From: Shewanella mangrovisoli
GTDB taxonomy: Bacteria > Pseudomonadota > Gammaproteobacteria > Enterobacterales > Shewanellaceae
Direction of reading: 5' to 3'
Length of the DNA: 64,000 nt
NCBI RefSeq assembly: GCF_019457635.1
Contig: NZ_CP080412.1
Coordinates: 2,852,001 to 2,916,000, forward strand
In this document: piece after piece, positions 1 through 8,774 of the stretch
How the letters are laid out: every line of letters begins with the position of its first letter
How positions within the stretch are numbered: position 1 is the first letter of the stretch
Position numbers and translations under genes: made by a program
The notes under the pieces: model-generated
Told to the model about the DNA's origin: nothing
Database searches by the model: none
Seen by the model: only the letters and a program-made list of their open reading frames with translations

Positions 1-768
1 AACTCGTTCCGCAAGCAATACCATATGAACGGCGTCGATTCTAAACCCATAATTGTCAACGTGTTGAACTACCCTCGTCCAGCGGGTAATGAGCCAGCGT
101 TACTCACCTTCGATGAAGCCAGCACCCTGTTCCATGAGTTTGGCCATGCGCTGCACGGCATGTTATCCAATGTTGAATATCGCTCTCAAGGCGGAACGGC
201 TGTACCTCGCGACTATGTAGAATTCCCTTCACAGGTCAACGAAAACTGGATGACTCAGCCTGAAGTGCTCGCGCAATTTGCGAAGCACTACAAAACCGGT
301 GAAGTGATCCCGCAGGAACTGGTGAAAAAAATCCAAGCCGCCAGCAAATTTAACCAAGGCTTTGCGACCGTTGAATATATGGCCGCCACTAAGCTCGATT
401 TAGATTGGCACACCCTGACCGATACCACGCCTAAGGATGCCGCCAAGTTTGAGGCCGACTCCTTAGCCGCCATGGGATTGATTAATGAGATCAGCCCGCG
501 TTACCGCAGCACTTACTTCTCGCATATCTTCGCGGGCGGTTATTCTGCCGGTTACTACAGCTACCTCTGGTCGGATATTTTAGGCGCCGATGCCTTCGAA
601 GCCTTTAAAGAAAATGGCATTTTCGATAAAGCGACCGCCGATGCCTTCCGTAACAACATCTTGTCTAAGGGGGGCAGTGATGACCCTATGCTGATGTATA
701 AAAACTTCCGTGGTAAAGAAGCAGGCATTGAGCCGCTGCTGCGTAGCCGTGGTCTGTTAGCGGAGTAA
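1..768 (+). CDS. dcp: Peptidyl-dipeptidase Dcp (M3 family), 5'-truncated by window edge
   Basis: The last 255 codons of a zinc metallopeptidase that removes C-terminal dipeptides from peptides; the reading frame is open back to base 1, so the gene starts outside the window. The metal site is visible: HEFGH at bases 133-147 gives two His ligands and the catalytic Glu, and the third ligand is the Glu in the following YVEFPSQ, 25 residues after the second His as is usual in M3 enzymes. The C-terminal part PRYRSTYFSHIF and GGYSAGYYSYLW matches Dcp better than oligopeptidase A as I recall them. The family has both periplasmic and cytoplasmic members; the missing N-terminus would decide this. A strong hairpin terminator follows. 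Confidence 0.9.
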   Translation, partial: NSFRKQYHMNGVDSKPIIVNVLNYPRPAGNEPALLTFDEASTLFHEFGHALHGMLSNVEYRSQGGTAVPRDYVEFPSQVNENWMTQPEVLAQFAKHYKTGEVIPQELVKKIQAASKFNQGFATVEYMAATKLDLDWHTLTDTTPKDAAKFEADSLAAMGLINEISPRYRSTYFSHIFAGGYSAGYYSYLWSDILGADAFEAFKENGIFDKATADAFRNNILSKGGSDDPMLMYKNFRGKEAGIEPLLRSRGLLAE

Positions 769-800
769 TCGCATCCCCTAAGGGGAAAAGCAAAAGAGAT

Positions 801-830
801 AAAATGGGGAGCTTAGCTCCCCATTTTATT
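801..830. terminator. Bidirectional Rho-independent terminator
   Basis: A 12-bp perfect inverted repeat, AAAATGGGGAGC and its complement around a TTA loop, is flanked by A and T runs. It sits between the convergent dcp and GNAT genes and can end transcripts from both sides. Confidence 0.85.
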
Positions 831-868
831 GCGCGTAAACCGCACTCACTCGCACATAAAACCACTGC

Positions 869-1366
869 TTAGCTAAACAACTCCACCGGCGCATCGTTAG
901 GAGTAAGCTGCAACTGGGTTTCAAACGACATGCCCAATTTATTCAGCAGCGACTTAGAGGCCTGATTATGCGGGCTAACTATGGCGACAATCCGTTCAAT
1001 CCCTATGGTTTTACCGAATTCCAGTGAGGCTTTAGCGGCTTCAAACGCATAACCTTTGCCCCAATACTGCGGCAAAAAAGCATAGCCTAGGTCCACATCC
1101 GCCAGCGTCGGCCGTTTAATCAGGCCGCAAATGCCAATCGGAAAGCCATTTTCGGCCAGCACCACGGCAAACAAACCAAAACCATGTTCGCGATAGCTAA
1201 TCGCTGGCCCATTGGCGATATAGTCCTTGGCATCCTGCAAACTACGCACGCCCTTATCGCCGATATTGTCGATAAATCCTTGGGTGTTGAGTAATACCAA
1301 AATAAATGACGCATCATCGGGCGTTAACTGCCGCAGCAGTAATCTTGGGGTTTGGGCAACTTGCAT
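869..1366 (-). CDS. GNAT family N-acetyltransferase
   Basis: A 165-residue single-domain acetyl-CoA-dependent N-acetyltransferase of the RimJ/RimL-like type (TPRLLLRQLTPDDA at the N-terminus, and a YWGKGYAFEA acetyl-CoA loop corresponding to the R/Q-x-x-G-x-G/A motif). These enzymes acetylate protein N-termini, antibiotics or small amines; the substrate cannot be read from sequence. I chose the ATG at 1366 because GGAG lies 8 bases upstream; the ATG at 1381 has no ribosome-binding site. It ends the minus-strand run shared with the nitroreductase gene, about 35 bases downstream of it, so co-transcription is likely. Confidence 0.85.
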   Translation of the reverse strand: MQVAQTPRLLLRQLTPDDASFILVLLNTQGFIDNIGDKGVRSLQDAKDYIANGPAISYREHGFGLFAVVLAENGFPIGICGLIKRPTLADVDLGYAFLPQYWGKGYAFEAAKASLEFGKTIGIERIVAIVSPHNQASKSLLNKLGMSFETQLQLTPNDAPVELFS

Positions 1367-1400
1367 ACTAAGGACTCCCATTCAGAGGGGATAAACTAGG

Positions 1401-1949
1401 TTATAGGTAGCGGGCGTACTGGCTGCCATCCTTCTGCGGTTTTTTCGGTGCGGCTACCGCTGGGGTGCCCACGTATAAAAAGCCAACGATTTGATCCTCT
1501 GCCGCTAAGCCTAATGCCGCATTCACATTGGCGTCGAAGGCAAAATCCCCGGTGCGCCACACGGCGCCTAATCCTAGCGCGAATGCCGCTTGCTGCATCG
1601 CCATCGTGGCGCAGCCCGCTGCGATTTGCTGCTCAAGCACAGGCACTTTAGGGTGTGGTTGGGTTTTCGCCACAACCGTAATCACCATTGGCGCGCGCAT
1701 CGGCATCCCTTTGGCTTTATTGATAAAATCTTCATCGGCGCCGCTGGCTTTGGCCGCGTTGACATAGATATCCGCTAAGGTGTCTAACCCTTGGCCTGTG
1801 GCAATAATAAATTCCCATGGTGCTAAGGCGCCATGATCTGGCACTCGAATCGCCGCATCTAAAATGATTTTAAGCTCGCCCTCGTTTGGCGCTGGCGCGG
1901 TTAATCTTGGGGTGGATTGGCGGGTTAGTAAAAGTTCGATAGCGTCCAA
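1401..1949 (-). CDS. ydjA: YdjA-like NAD(P)H nitroreductase
   Basis: A 182-residue single-domain flavin (FMN) nitroreductase. It opens with MDAIELLLTRQSTPRL, then VPDHGALAPWEF and PMVITVVAK, and ends with the DQIVGFLYVGTP block, the same order as E. coli YdjA. Such proteins form homodimers with FMN at the interface and reduce nitroaromatics in vitro; the physiological substrate is not known. The start appears to be TTG at 1949, with AGGGA about 8 bases upstream; no ATG alternative preserves the conserved N-terminus. It is cytosolic and probably co-transcribed with the downstream GNAT gene. Confidence 0.85.
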   Translation of the reverse strand: MDAIELLLTRQSTPRLTAPAPNEGELKIILDAAIRVPDHGALAPWEFIIATGQGLDTLADIYVNAAKASGADEDFINKAKGMPMRAPMVITVVAKTQPHPKVPVLEQQIAAGCATMAMQQAAFALGLGAVWRTGDFAFDANVNAALGLAAEDQIVGFLYVGTPAVAAPKKPQKDGSQYARYL

Positions 1950-2077
1950 GTGATTATCCCTGTTCTTAAAAATGGGTGCGTATAAATTGGCTCAAGCATA
2001 GCAAATTGCGGCTAAAGAGGTACAAAAAATCCCACGCTAGGGTGGGATTGAAAGTATTGTAAGCAACGTCGCTTGGC

Positions 2078-2671
2078 TTACTTTACGCCGTAACGCTTAG
2101 CGATAAAGTAATCGAGACTGGTATAACGCCCGCCTCCTAGGCTAAAGAGTGCCAGCAGCATAATAAAATAGGTCGCCGCGAACTCAATACCATTATTCAG
2201 CACCACCAAGTTACCCGAGCTGGTTAACCAATCGTAATTGCCGTATTCCTGCAACAGGGATTTGGCCTTATCCAGCTTGTCACCCGCCTCGAGTACCCGC
2301 TCATTGGCGAGCCATGAACTGCCATCGGCAATCGCCAGCCAACCATTAGGCCAATGCACAGTAAACGCCGCCACCATCATAGTAACCATCAAAGGGATAG
2401 ATATCAGCCGCGTCGCTAAGCCAACGAGTAATAAACACGCGCCAAAAAACTCCGTGCCTGCCGCCAGCGCCGCCATTAACGTCGGCATAGGTAAACCCAG
2501 TCCCCAGTCGGGGTTGGCAAACCAAGCCACTGTGTCTTCAAAATGCGCGAGTTTGTTATAGCCAGCCTGCATTAGCACTGGCGCGAGATAAAGCCGAAGG
2601 GCTAAGGGGGCAAGCCCCTCACCATAATGGCTAGCATTGAGGAATTTTTGATAGAGGTTAACAAGGGACAT
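2078..2671 (-). CDS. DoxX family membrane protein
   Basis: A 197-residue integral membrane protein of the DoxX/YqjF family. It has four hydrophobic segments: LALRLYLAPVLMQAGY, MAALAAGTEFFGACLLLVG, LISIPLMVTMMVAAFTV and the stretch near the C-terminus ending ATYFIMLLALFSLGGG. The conserved features are GYNKL after the first helix, the GTEFFGACLLLVGLATR block, and GRYTSLDYFI at the end. Family members are linked to oxidoreductase or thiol-redox systems, but no function can be assigned here. ATG at 2671 is preferred over the TTG at 2677. The following lipoprotein gene is on the same strand, but no functional link is evident. Confidence 0.8.
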   Translation of the reverse strand: MSLVNLYQKFLNASHYGEGLAPLALRLYLAPVLMQAGYNKLAHFEDTVAWFANPDWGLGLPMPTLMAALAAGTEFFGACLLLVGLATRLISIPLMVTMMVAAFTVHWPNGWLAIADGSSWLANERVLEAGDKLDKAKSLLQEYGNYDWLTSSGNLVVLNNGIEFAATYFIMLLALFSLGGGRYTSLDYFIAKRYGVK

Positions 2672-2721
2672 GGGCAATCTCTAAATTAGATGGAGTTGCC
2701 CAATAGACCTTGGCTTCGGGA

Positions 2722-3594
2722 TTAATCTTTCGCGGCTTTTGCCACTTTTTCAATCCCCTCTTGATTTAGTTCACGCAGATCTTGAATAAGTTTGTTCAGC
2801 TTTTTATAAAAATGCTTGGACTGCTTCGCTGACAAGCTGGCATTGATCGTGAGTAACAAGCCGCCAAATACTTCGGTATTTTGCCTTAAAATGGCGCGAT
2901 GTTTTTCCGACTTAAGCTCATCAGGGCGCGTCATCAGCAGGGTCAATCGCTCGGTCAGCAGCGGAATATCGCTGCGCTGTCCGAGGGCAACTTCAAATTG
3001 GCGCAGCCATTCGTGGCGGTAATCCAGCCACATATCTAAGGTCGACAGTCGCTGTTGATTATATTGATGAATAAGCGTTTTTTGCTCATCCGTTACGCTA
3101 CCCAACCAGTCATCAAATTGCTCGATAAGATTCTCATCGGCCTCTTGCTGTAACTGCTCGGGGGTTTTACCGGCAAATTCCTTAATCAATTCCTGCTCTT
3201 CTTTTCGCGACTGGGTAAGAATTTGCTTCACCTGTTCATCGGTTAGCGATGCGATAATCGGCAACATTTCCGGCAGCGCAAACTCAAATAACCGAAACCA
3301 ATGCCGTTTGGCGAGTGTGACATGCTCGGCCCACAGCGCGGGAGTTAAGGTATTGGTTTGGATCTGCTGCTCAACTTCGGTTAACTGCGCCACATAATGG
3401 CCGAGCTCTTCGGATTGATGCCAAAGCACAAACTTGTCGATAAGCCCATCGACAACCTTTTGCTGGTTTTTATCAAGGCTGACATAATCATCCAACTCCC
3501 AACCTATGGCCCAGTCGAGAAAATGGTAACTAAATTTGGTCGAGCAGGCCGTTAAGCCAAACAGCAAGACCACTAACAACACAGCTTTTTTCAT
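2722..3594 (-). CDS. DUF6279 family lipoprotein
   Basis: A 290-residue predicted lipoprotein: a short N-terminus KKAVLLVVLLFGLTAC ends in a type II signal-peptidase lipobox (LTAC), so Cys16 would be lipidated after cleavage. The mature part is mainly charged amphipathic helix with many Glu, Gln and Lys and the family start FSYHFLDWAIGWELDDYV. Proteins of this type occur widely in marine gammaproteobacteria and have no known function. The residue after Cys is Ser rather than Asp, which suggests outer-membrane sorting. ATG at 3594 is used; the codon before it is TTG. Confidence 0.75.
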   Translation of the reverse strand: MKKAVLLVVLLFGLTACSTKFSYHFLDWAIGWELDDYVSLDKNQQKVVDGLIDKFVLWHQSEELGHYVAQLTEVEQQIQTNTLTPALWAEHVTLAKRHWFRLFEFALPEMLPIIASLTDEQVKQILTQSRKEEQELIKEFAGKTPEQLQQEADENLIEQFDDWLGSVTDEQKTLIHQYNQQRLSTLDMWLDYRHEWLRQFEVALGQRSDIPLLTERLTLLMTRPDELKSEKHRAILRQNTEVFGGLLLTINASLSAKQSKHFYKKLNKLIQDLRELNQEGIEKVAKAAKD

Positions 3595-3704
3595 CAATTT
3601 GCATCCGTTCAGCCTTGGTCATCCTATGACACTGAGGTTAATAGAAAGTTTATTTTTTTAACACAACAACCATAACCAAACAGAGGCTGTGAGAAACAAA
3701 AGAC

Positions 3705-4964
3705 TTAAGAGGTGTGGCTGATAAGTGGCCAGAAATGATCGAACCAGTCAAAGTATTCCTGCTGCCGCTCACCTTGGGTGTGCGCCGCCATCAATAATGC
3801 CCAATACACGGCAAACACCCAATACATCTCGATAGCAGCGGGTATCGCCTTGATGGCATCCGAGGTTAAGCCGGGATGCCCTGCCAGATACTGCCGTACT
3901 AACAGATGCCGCTGCGCAGGCGTTAATTGATGTGTAGCGAGCACAACGGCCAGTTCACATAGCGGATGGGAGGTGGTCGCATACTCAAAGTCGATGCAAT
4001 ACAACTGGTTATCTTTTAGCAGCAGATTATGGGGATTTAAGTCGCGATGGCAAAACTGCGGCTCGACTAAACAATCGGCTAGGGTCGCCGTCCAATCATG
4101 GATCTGTGTTTGTATGCTGAGTAATTGCGCCAATCGGCTCTGCCATGCCTCACCCTTATCCGCTGCGGCAAAGGCTAACAACTGCCCATGATATTCCTGC
4201 CATTGCTCAGTGATACTGATGTGGTACGTCCCAGTCGCTTGCTCGCGTAGCCGCTGCAGCAATTGCAGTAACAGGCTGTGGGCGCGATTCGGCGTTAAGG
4301 CTTCCAATAAGACGAGTCGTTCCGACTTATACCAAGCCTGCAGGTCTGCTGCGCCCTTGATATCGGCATGAGATTGCAACCAAGCCTCAATGTGCGCTTC
4401 ACCTTGGCCAAAAGTCGCCGCACTGCATTGAGACTCTAATTCTTTCCAGCTTAATTTTTTCGAGCTTAAGTTTTGCAAGCTTAAGATTTGCTGGCTCAGT
4501 TCTTGATAACCTGATGCCATACTTGGCTCGCGTGGCACCTCGGGTTGCTCAAGTGTATCAATACCACTTGCCGCAATACGCTTTTCGGTAACCAACGCCT
4601 CCCTCCCCCCAATATCCTCCATCAGCGGCGCAAACTGAGATGCTAAAGGAAGACTTGGGAGAGATTGCGCGAAGATAAACTGGCTTAGGTAATAACGCTG
4701 ATCGCCACTCACCCACAGCAACTCGGGGGCAAGCTTTGCCTTGGCAAGATGGCGCCAATAGAACAACTCTTGCTCCCGCGAACAAAAACTGTCGGCGGCA
4801 TTGGCGTTTTCTCGCAAGACATAATGCGCCGTCGGCGTTTCGATATGGTAGTTGTGGTTACTTAATCCATCCGCTAAGGGCTGGATTTGCGTAATATCTT
4901 TAAGCCCTGCTAGAGCTAATACCGCAAGCAGCGCATCCTTGTCCTGCCCAATAATCGGCGGCAT
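3705..4964 (-). CDS. Aminoglycoside-phosphotransferase-fold kinase, probable thiamine kinase
   Basis: A 419-residue APH/choline-kinase-fold phosphotransferase. Its N-lobe carries a LADGLSNHNYHI nucleotide-binding segment and a YVLRENAN lysine/arginine strand; the catalytic loop CHRDLNPHNLLL (about residues 305-316) and the metal-binding IDFEYA (about 324-329) are intact. E. coli ThiK, which phosphorylates thiamine, has the same fold but is about 145 residues shorter; the extra length lies between the lobes (about residues 100-260), with leucine/serine-rich sequence. It is the last gene of a TPP-riboswitch operon with an outer-membrane receptor and PnuT, so trapping imported thiamine as thiamine phosphate is the natural inference. 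Choline or another alcohol as substrate cannot be excluded from sequence alone. Confidence 0.75.
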   Translation of the reverse strand: MPPIIGQDKDALLAVLALAGLKDITQIQPLADGLSNHNYHIETPTAHYVLRENANAADSFCSREQELFYWRHLAKAKLAPELLWVSGDQRYYLSQFIFAQSLPSLPLASQFAPLMEDIGGREALVTEKRIAASGIDTLEQPEVPREPSMASGYQELSQQILSLQNLSSKKLSWKELESQCSAATFGQGEAHIEAWLQSHADIKGAADLQAWYKSERLVLLEALTPNRAHSLLLQLLQRLREQATGTYHISITEQWQEYHGQLLAFAAADKGEAWQSRLAQLLSIQTQIHDWTATLADCLVEPQFCHRDLNPHNLLLKDNQLYCIDFEYATTSHPLCELAVVLATHQLTPAQRHLLVRQYLAGHPGLTSDAIKAIPAAIEMYWVFAVYWALLMAAHTQGERQQEYFDWFDHFWPLISHTS

Positions 4965-5054
4965 TAGCGGCAGACCACAAGAGTCATGTTGAATAGGTTA
5001 TTAGGCATTCGCAGCCCTTGTGTATTGGCCATCATCTTTTGATATCTAGCGCCG

Positions 5055-5720
5055 TTAGCCGAGTAGCTTTGCGGCGCTCGACTCCAGATGGGGATTGCGG
5101 CTATCGGCAAGGGCGGCGCGCCAGAGGAAATAGCCTACAACCGCTAGACCAACGTAGAGCACGAATAATAATGAGGTCAGCATCAACCCCTTGCTGAGGT
5201 AAAGGTAAATCGATACCAGATCGATAACCACCCAATACAACCAATTTTCCAACACTTTTTTGGCGACTAAATAGGTCGTCATGACCGCAAAACAAGTTGT
5301 GGCCGCATCGAGATAGGGAAAGGAAGCCTGGGTAAAGGTTGCCATCCCATGGCCAACGCCAAGGGAAACAATCCCCGTCGCGACAATCAGTTTTAGATGG
5401 GTTTTCAGCGGCCAAGTGGTCACTTTCACCCCTTGATGTTTATCGCCACCTTGAGTCCAGAGCCAGTAACCATAGAGTGCCATAGCCATATAATAAATAT
5501 TCAGCACCGACTCCATCAGCAGTGCCACTTTCCAAAACAAGACAGTGTAAATGGCCGTACTGGTAAATGCCGCCGCCCAGCACCAAACGCTTGCCTTCAT
5601 GGCCAGAAGCAAATAAGCCATGGCCAATACCACGGCTAAGGCTTCCCATGCGGTCATCACATGGACTTCCCCTAGGGCCGCATTAACACTATTGACCAGC
5701 GTTAACCATAATTCTGTCAT
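5055..5720 (-). CDS. pnuT: PnuC-family transporter, probable thiamine permease PnuT
   Basis: A 221-residue inner-membrane protein with seven hydrophobic segments and the PnuC-family signature region (VWCWAAAFTSTAIYTVLFW, then NIYYMAMALYGYWLW). PnuC proteins move nicotinamide riboside by facilitated diffusion coupled to intracellular phosphorylation; the PnuT subgroup does the same for thiamine and was defined by comparative genomics from TPP-riboswitch linkage. Here the gene lies behind a TPP riboswitch and before a kinase gene, not beside NAD genes, so thiamine is the likely substrate. The C-terminus ends in a short hydrophilic tail. The operon gaps are about 120 bases upstream and 90 downstream. 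Confidence 0.85.
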   Translation of the reverse strand: MTELWLTLVNSVNAALGEVHVMTAWEALAVVLAMAYLLLAMKASVWCWAAAFTSTAIYTVLFWKVALLMESVLNIYYMAMALYGYWLWTQGGDKHQGVKVTTWPLKTHLKLIVATGIVSLGVGHGMATFTQASFPYLDAATTCFAVMTTYLVAKKVLENWLYWVVIDLVSIYLYLSKGLMLTSLLFVLYVGLAVVGYFLWRAALADSRNPHLESSAAKLLG

Positions 5721-5840
5721 TGCCTTACTCTCACTCTATATCGCTTGCTTGAACCACTTCGCTTTAGCGTAAAAACCTTGCTTTAGCTAAAAACATCGCG
5801 CTTTACTACAATATCATTGGGCTCAAGTTGACTCAGGGCG

Positions 5841-6101
5841 TTACTCGCTGTGGGCTAAATTCAGCTCACCACCAATAAACTTACATACAAACACCGCTTT
5901 GCCCCATTTTTCATGGGCGGCTTGCATCTCGGTCGCGAGCATTGCCATCACGTCTTGATAGTCGCCACACACTTGCGTCGCCATGGCATTGGTAACACGT
6001 TGAATTGTTGGGTAACTGTCCAAGCGATGGATAAACCATTTGATCGGGTCGAGATAATTTTCATTAAAGGGATACATGCTAATTTCGGCGGTGAGTTTCA
6101 T
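5841..6101 (-). CDS. YkoF-like thiamine/HMP-binding small protein
   Basis: An 86-residue cytosolic protein beginning MKLTAEISMYPF and resembling one half of B. subtilis YkoF, which binds thiamine or its HMP precursor, or the related MTH1187/YqgV fold. Conserved-looking stretches are TNAMATQVCGDY and VFVCKFIGGEL. ATG at 6101 is chosen because AAGGAG lies just upstream; the in-frame start 18 bases earlier has none. It is the second gene of the riboswitch operon, between the receptor and PnuT, which supports a role in holding or sensing thiamine. The family call is from the motif pattern and context; a profile search for PF07615 would settle it. Confidence 0.65.
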   Translation of the reverse strand: MKLTAEISMYPFNENYLDPIKWFIHRLDSYPTIQRVTNAMATQVCGDYQDVMAMLATEMQAAHEKWGKAVFVCKFIGGELNLAHSE

Positions 6102-6197
6102 CTTCACTCCTTGGGTCAAATGCTAATAATGCAATCGTCAGGCGGTGACGCAATGAGCGAGCACAGCCTGACATCTGATGTCTCATTCTTAATGGGA

Positions 6198-8396
6198 TTA
6201 CATAAACTTAACGTTTAGTGTCACCCCAATTTGGCGTGGGTCGCCGTAGCGGATATATTGCTTTTCCGCCCAGCCGTTATCCGGCTCATTACCAAAATAG
6301 AAACCACGCACGCCGTATTCTTCATCGAATAGGTTGCGGCCCCATAAATAGGCTGACCAAGCACTCGCCTCGTAACCTACACGCGCATTCACAATGGTGT
6401 ATGGCTCAGAGCGCGAGTCGTTGCTGTCTGAGTAGTAAAACTCACTCTTACCACTCATATTGACGTTGGCAAACCAACCCGAGTTTGCACGATAGGTGCC
6501 ACCTAAGCTGTAGGTTAAGTGTGGTGAATGGGCCAAATCGCGGCCCGTTAAATCCACGGCGCTACCGTATTTATCTTGGTACTGGTAATCGCCGTACGCC
6601 GTCTCTAACCAACCCAGACTTGAGTAAAACTGGAGATTATCGGTGGCATACCAAGTAGCGTCCAACTCGGCACCGTAGTTGTGTGAGCTACCCGCATTTT
6701 CAGTGTAGAGGATAAAGCGTTGTGGCTTGTTCGGATCTTGCTGGGATGCGGCCACTTGCTGATCCTGTCTGTCCATATAGAACAGCGCCAGATTCGTATC
6801 AATAAGCCCTTCAAACCAATGGGATTTAAGACCAATTTCGTAGTTGTATAGGGTTTCGGTATCAAACTCTTTTTTATCATTGAGTTCGACTGGCAAGGTC
6901 ATATTAAAACCGCCCGCCTTGTAACCGCGCGCCACTCTGGCGTACACATTATGGGATTCATTCAGCACTTTGCTCAGGGCAATATGGCCGCCCCACATGG
7001 TTTCGCTTGGGTCAAAATTGTCATTGTTGGTGTCTGAGTAATGGCTATTGCGTCGCTCGGCACGCAGTCCCACAGACAAGGCATAATCGGCGCCTAAATC
7101 CGTATCCAACTGACCAAATATGGCGTAATTGGTTGCTTCATATTCGGAATCTAATACCTCATCGGGCCAAGTATTATATTCAGAATACAGTTGGTTATCT
7201 TCTTTAAGGTTCATCGCATAAACCCCAAGTAACCAGTCGGTTGAACCGGCAAAAATACGGCCTTGGTCGGTCGAGCTTAAGCGGAACTCTTGGGATAAGG
7301 TCTTACGCTGACCGGTTTTGTCCCAGAAGTAATCGTACTGACAAGGGGCGAGATTGCCCTCATCCTCACATTGCTTGGCGGCCCAATACTCAGGGTTTGC
7401 CCAATCGCCATCGTAACTGTAATGATGATCGGTATTGGCAAATGAGGTCAGCGAGGTCAACTCAAACGACTCTGCGCCCGAGTAAGTAGCTTTAAATCCT
7501 GCGCCCGTGGTGCGCTGGCTATCGACACCCGGCTGATCCGAAATAGTATGTTTAGGATCGTTGGTTAAACTCCAGGCATCGTAGCCGTTATCAAAATCGG
7601 CATGCAGCAGAGTTAAATCGAGTTGCAGATTATCGGTGGCATACCAACGTAATTTAGCGCGGCCAGTAAATTCATCACGACCATTGGTATCTTCTTTATT
7701 TAAATAGAGATTATCGCGATAACCGTTTTGTTGATGCTGCTGCAGCGACACGCGGTACAACAACTTGCCCGAATCGGTTAACGGCCCTGAGCTAAAGCCA
7801 CTGAAAGTTTGCAAATCGTCATTGCCTAAAGAAACCTCGGCGCCATGTTCAAACACATCGGTCGGGTCGTTGCTCTTAAGGTAAATTAAGCCCGCTAACG
7901 CATTGGCGCCATAGCGGGTACCCTGCGGGCCGCGTAACACTTCGACCTGTTGCAGATCGTACATGCTCGACACCATGCCGATACCGGATAAATCAATATC
8001 ATCAATGATATAACCCACGGACGAGTTAGGTGCGCCTTGATATTGCTCCTGCTCACCTACGCCGCGGATCTGAAAATACTTAGGACGCGAGCTGCCGCCC
8101 GACCAGTTAAAGTTGGCGATGGAGTTCATCACATCTTCAAAGTGCTGGGCGCTTTCATCTTGAATTTGCTGGGCATCGATAACGGTAATGCTCGATGGCA
8201 TTTTTTCTAAGCTGGCACTGCGAAAATCCGCCGTCACCACCATGATTTCCATATCATTGCTAGGTTCAGGTTTATCGATAGTATCGGTTTGCGCCCACGC
8301 GGCTGTGCTTAATGCCGCCGAAATGGCCAGCGCCAATGGCGCGCGCGTTAACGATAAGGAGAAGGTGGAACTCTTGGTAGACTTTTTGTTAGACAT
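6198..8396 (-). CDS. TonB-dependent outer-membrane receptor, probable thiamine uptake
   Basis: A 732-residue TonB-dependent receptor. A signal peptide ends at about AAWA (residue 35), followed by a TonB-box-like EIMVVTA near residue 50, a plug domain (about 60-165, including EVLRGPQGTRYGANALAGLI), and a 22-strand-type barrel ending in an aromatic C-terminal strand with final Phe-Met. Start ATG 8396 has GAGG about 8 bases upstream. It is the first gene behind a TPP riboswitch, so its synthesis should fall when thiamine pyrophosphate is plentiful. Receptors in this context take up thiamine or a thiamine derivative across the outer membrane; energy comes from TonB-ExbBD, which are not encoded here. 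Confidence 0.85.
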   Translation of the reverse strand: MSNKKSTKSSTFSLSLTRAPLALAISAALSTAAWAQTDTIDKPEPSNDMEIMVVTADFRSASLEKMPSSITVIDAQQIQDESAQHFEDVMNSIANFNWSGGSSRPKYFQIRGVGEQEQYQGAPNSSVGYIIDDIDLSGIGMVSSMYDLQQVEVLRGPQGTRYGANALAGLIYLKSNDPTDVFEHGAEVSLGNDDLQTFSGFSSGPLTDSGKLLYRVSLQQHQQNGYRDNLYLNKEDTNGRDEFTGRAKLRWYATDNLQLDLTLLHADFDNGYDAWSLTNDPKHTISDQPGVDSQRTTGAGFKATYSGAESFELTSLTSFANTDHHYSYDGDWANPEYWAAKQCEDEGNLAPCQYDYFWDKTGQRKTLSQEFRLSSTDQGRIFAGSTDWLLGVYAMNLKEDNQLYSEYNTWPDEVLDSEYEATNYAIFGQLDTDLGADYALSVGLRAERRNSHYSDTNNDNFDPSETMWGGHIALSKVLNESHNVYARVARGYKAGGFNMTLPVELNDKKEFDTETLYNYEIGLKSHWFEGLIDTNLALFYMDRQDQQVAASQQDPNKPQRFILYTENAGSSHNYGAELDATWYATDNLQFYSSLGWLETAYGDYQYQDKYGSAVDLTGRDLAHSPHLTYSLGGTYRANSGWFANVNMSGKSEFYYSDSNDSRSEPYTIVNARVGYEASAWSAYLWGRNLFDEEYGVRGFYFGNEPDNGWAEKQYIRYGDPRQIGVTLNVKFM

Positions 8397-8458
8397 AGGA
8401 CCTCAAATACATGTTTGAGATCCGGCAACGAATAAGCGATTCAGAAGTGTGCTGTTGA

Positions 8459-8561
8459 TTGGCCCATTCCTACGCCGGTATTAGCCGGATCAGGTTCTAA
8501 GGGTTCGTCTGATGACATCTCAGTCTGCCACTTTGTTGGCAAACACCCCTTGGCGGCGCTT
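8459..8561 (-). promoter_or_regulatory. TPP riboswitch (THI element)
   Basis: Read on the minus strand, the sequence contains the conserved parts of the thiamine-pyrophosphate aptamer in order: GGGGTGTTTG, CTGAGATG, ACCCTTAGAACCTGATC, and GGCTAATACCGGCGTAGGAA. It lies about 60-165 bases upstream of the receptor ATG. In gammaproteobacteria such elements usually block translation initiation or terminate transcription when TPP binds. This assigns the receptor/YkoF-like/PnuT/kinase genes to thiamine salvage. The ribosome-binding site GAGG is close enough to be occluded by an alternative fold, but I have not folded it. Confidence 0.95.
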
Positions 8562-8774
8562 AGTATACATGACGAAAATCATAAAGTAGACACTCTTGTC
8601 ACTGCACATCAGTAAATGACGCTTAGCTCACGCCATTAATGCCTTTGTTGAAACCTCTGACAGCTCACAATCGGCCGATATAAACGCCCTTCTCTCCTTT
8701 GGCTGATTTGACCCAATATGCGTTCTAATGCTATAGAAGGCGACGATTTTAAGTATGGTAGAAGGGTCAACTCA

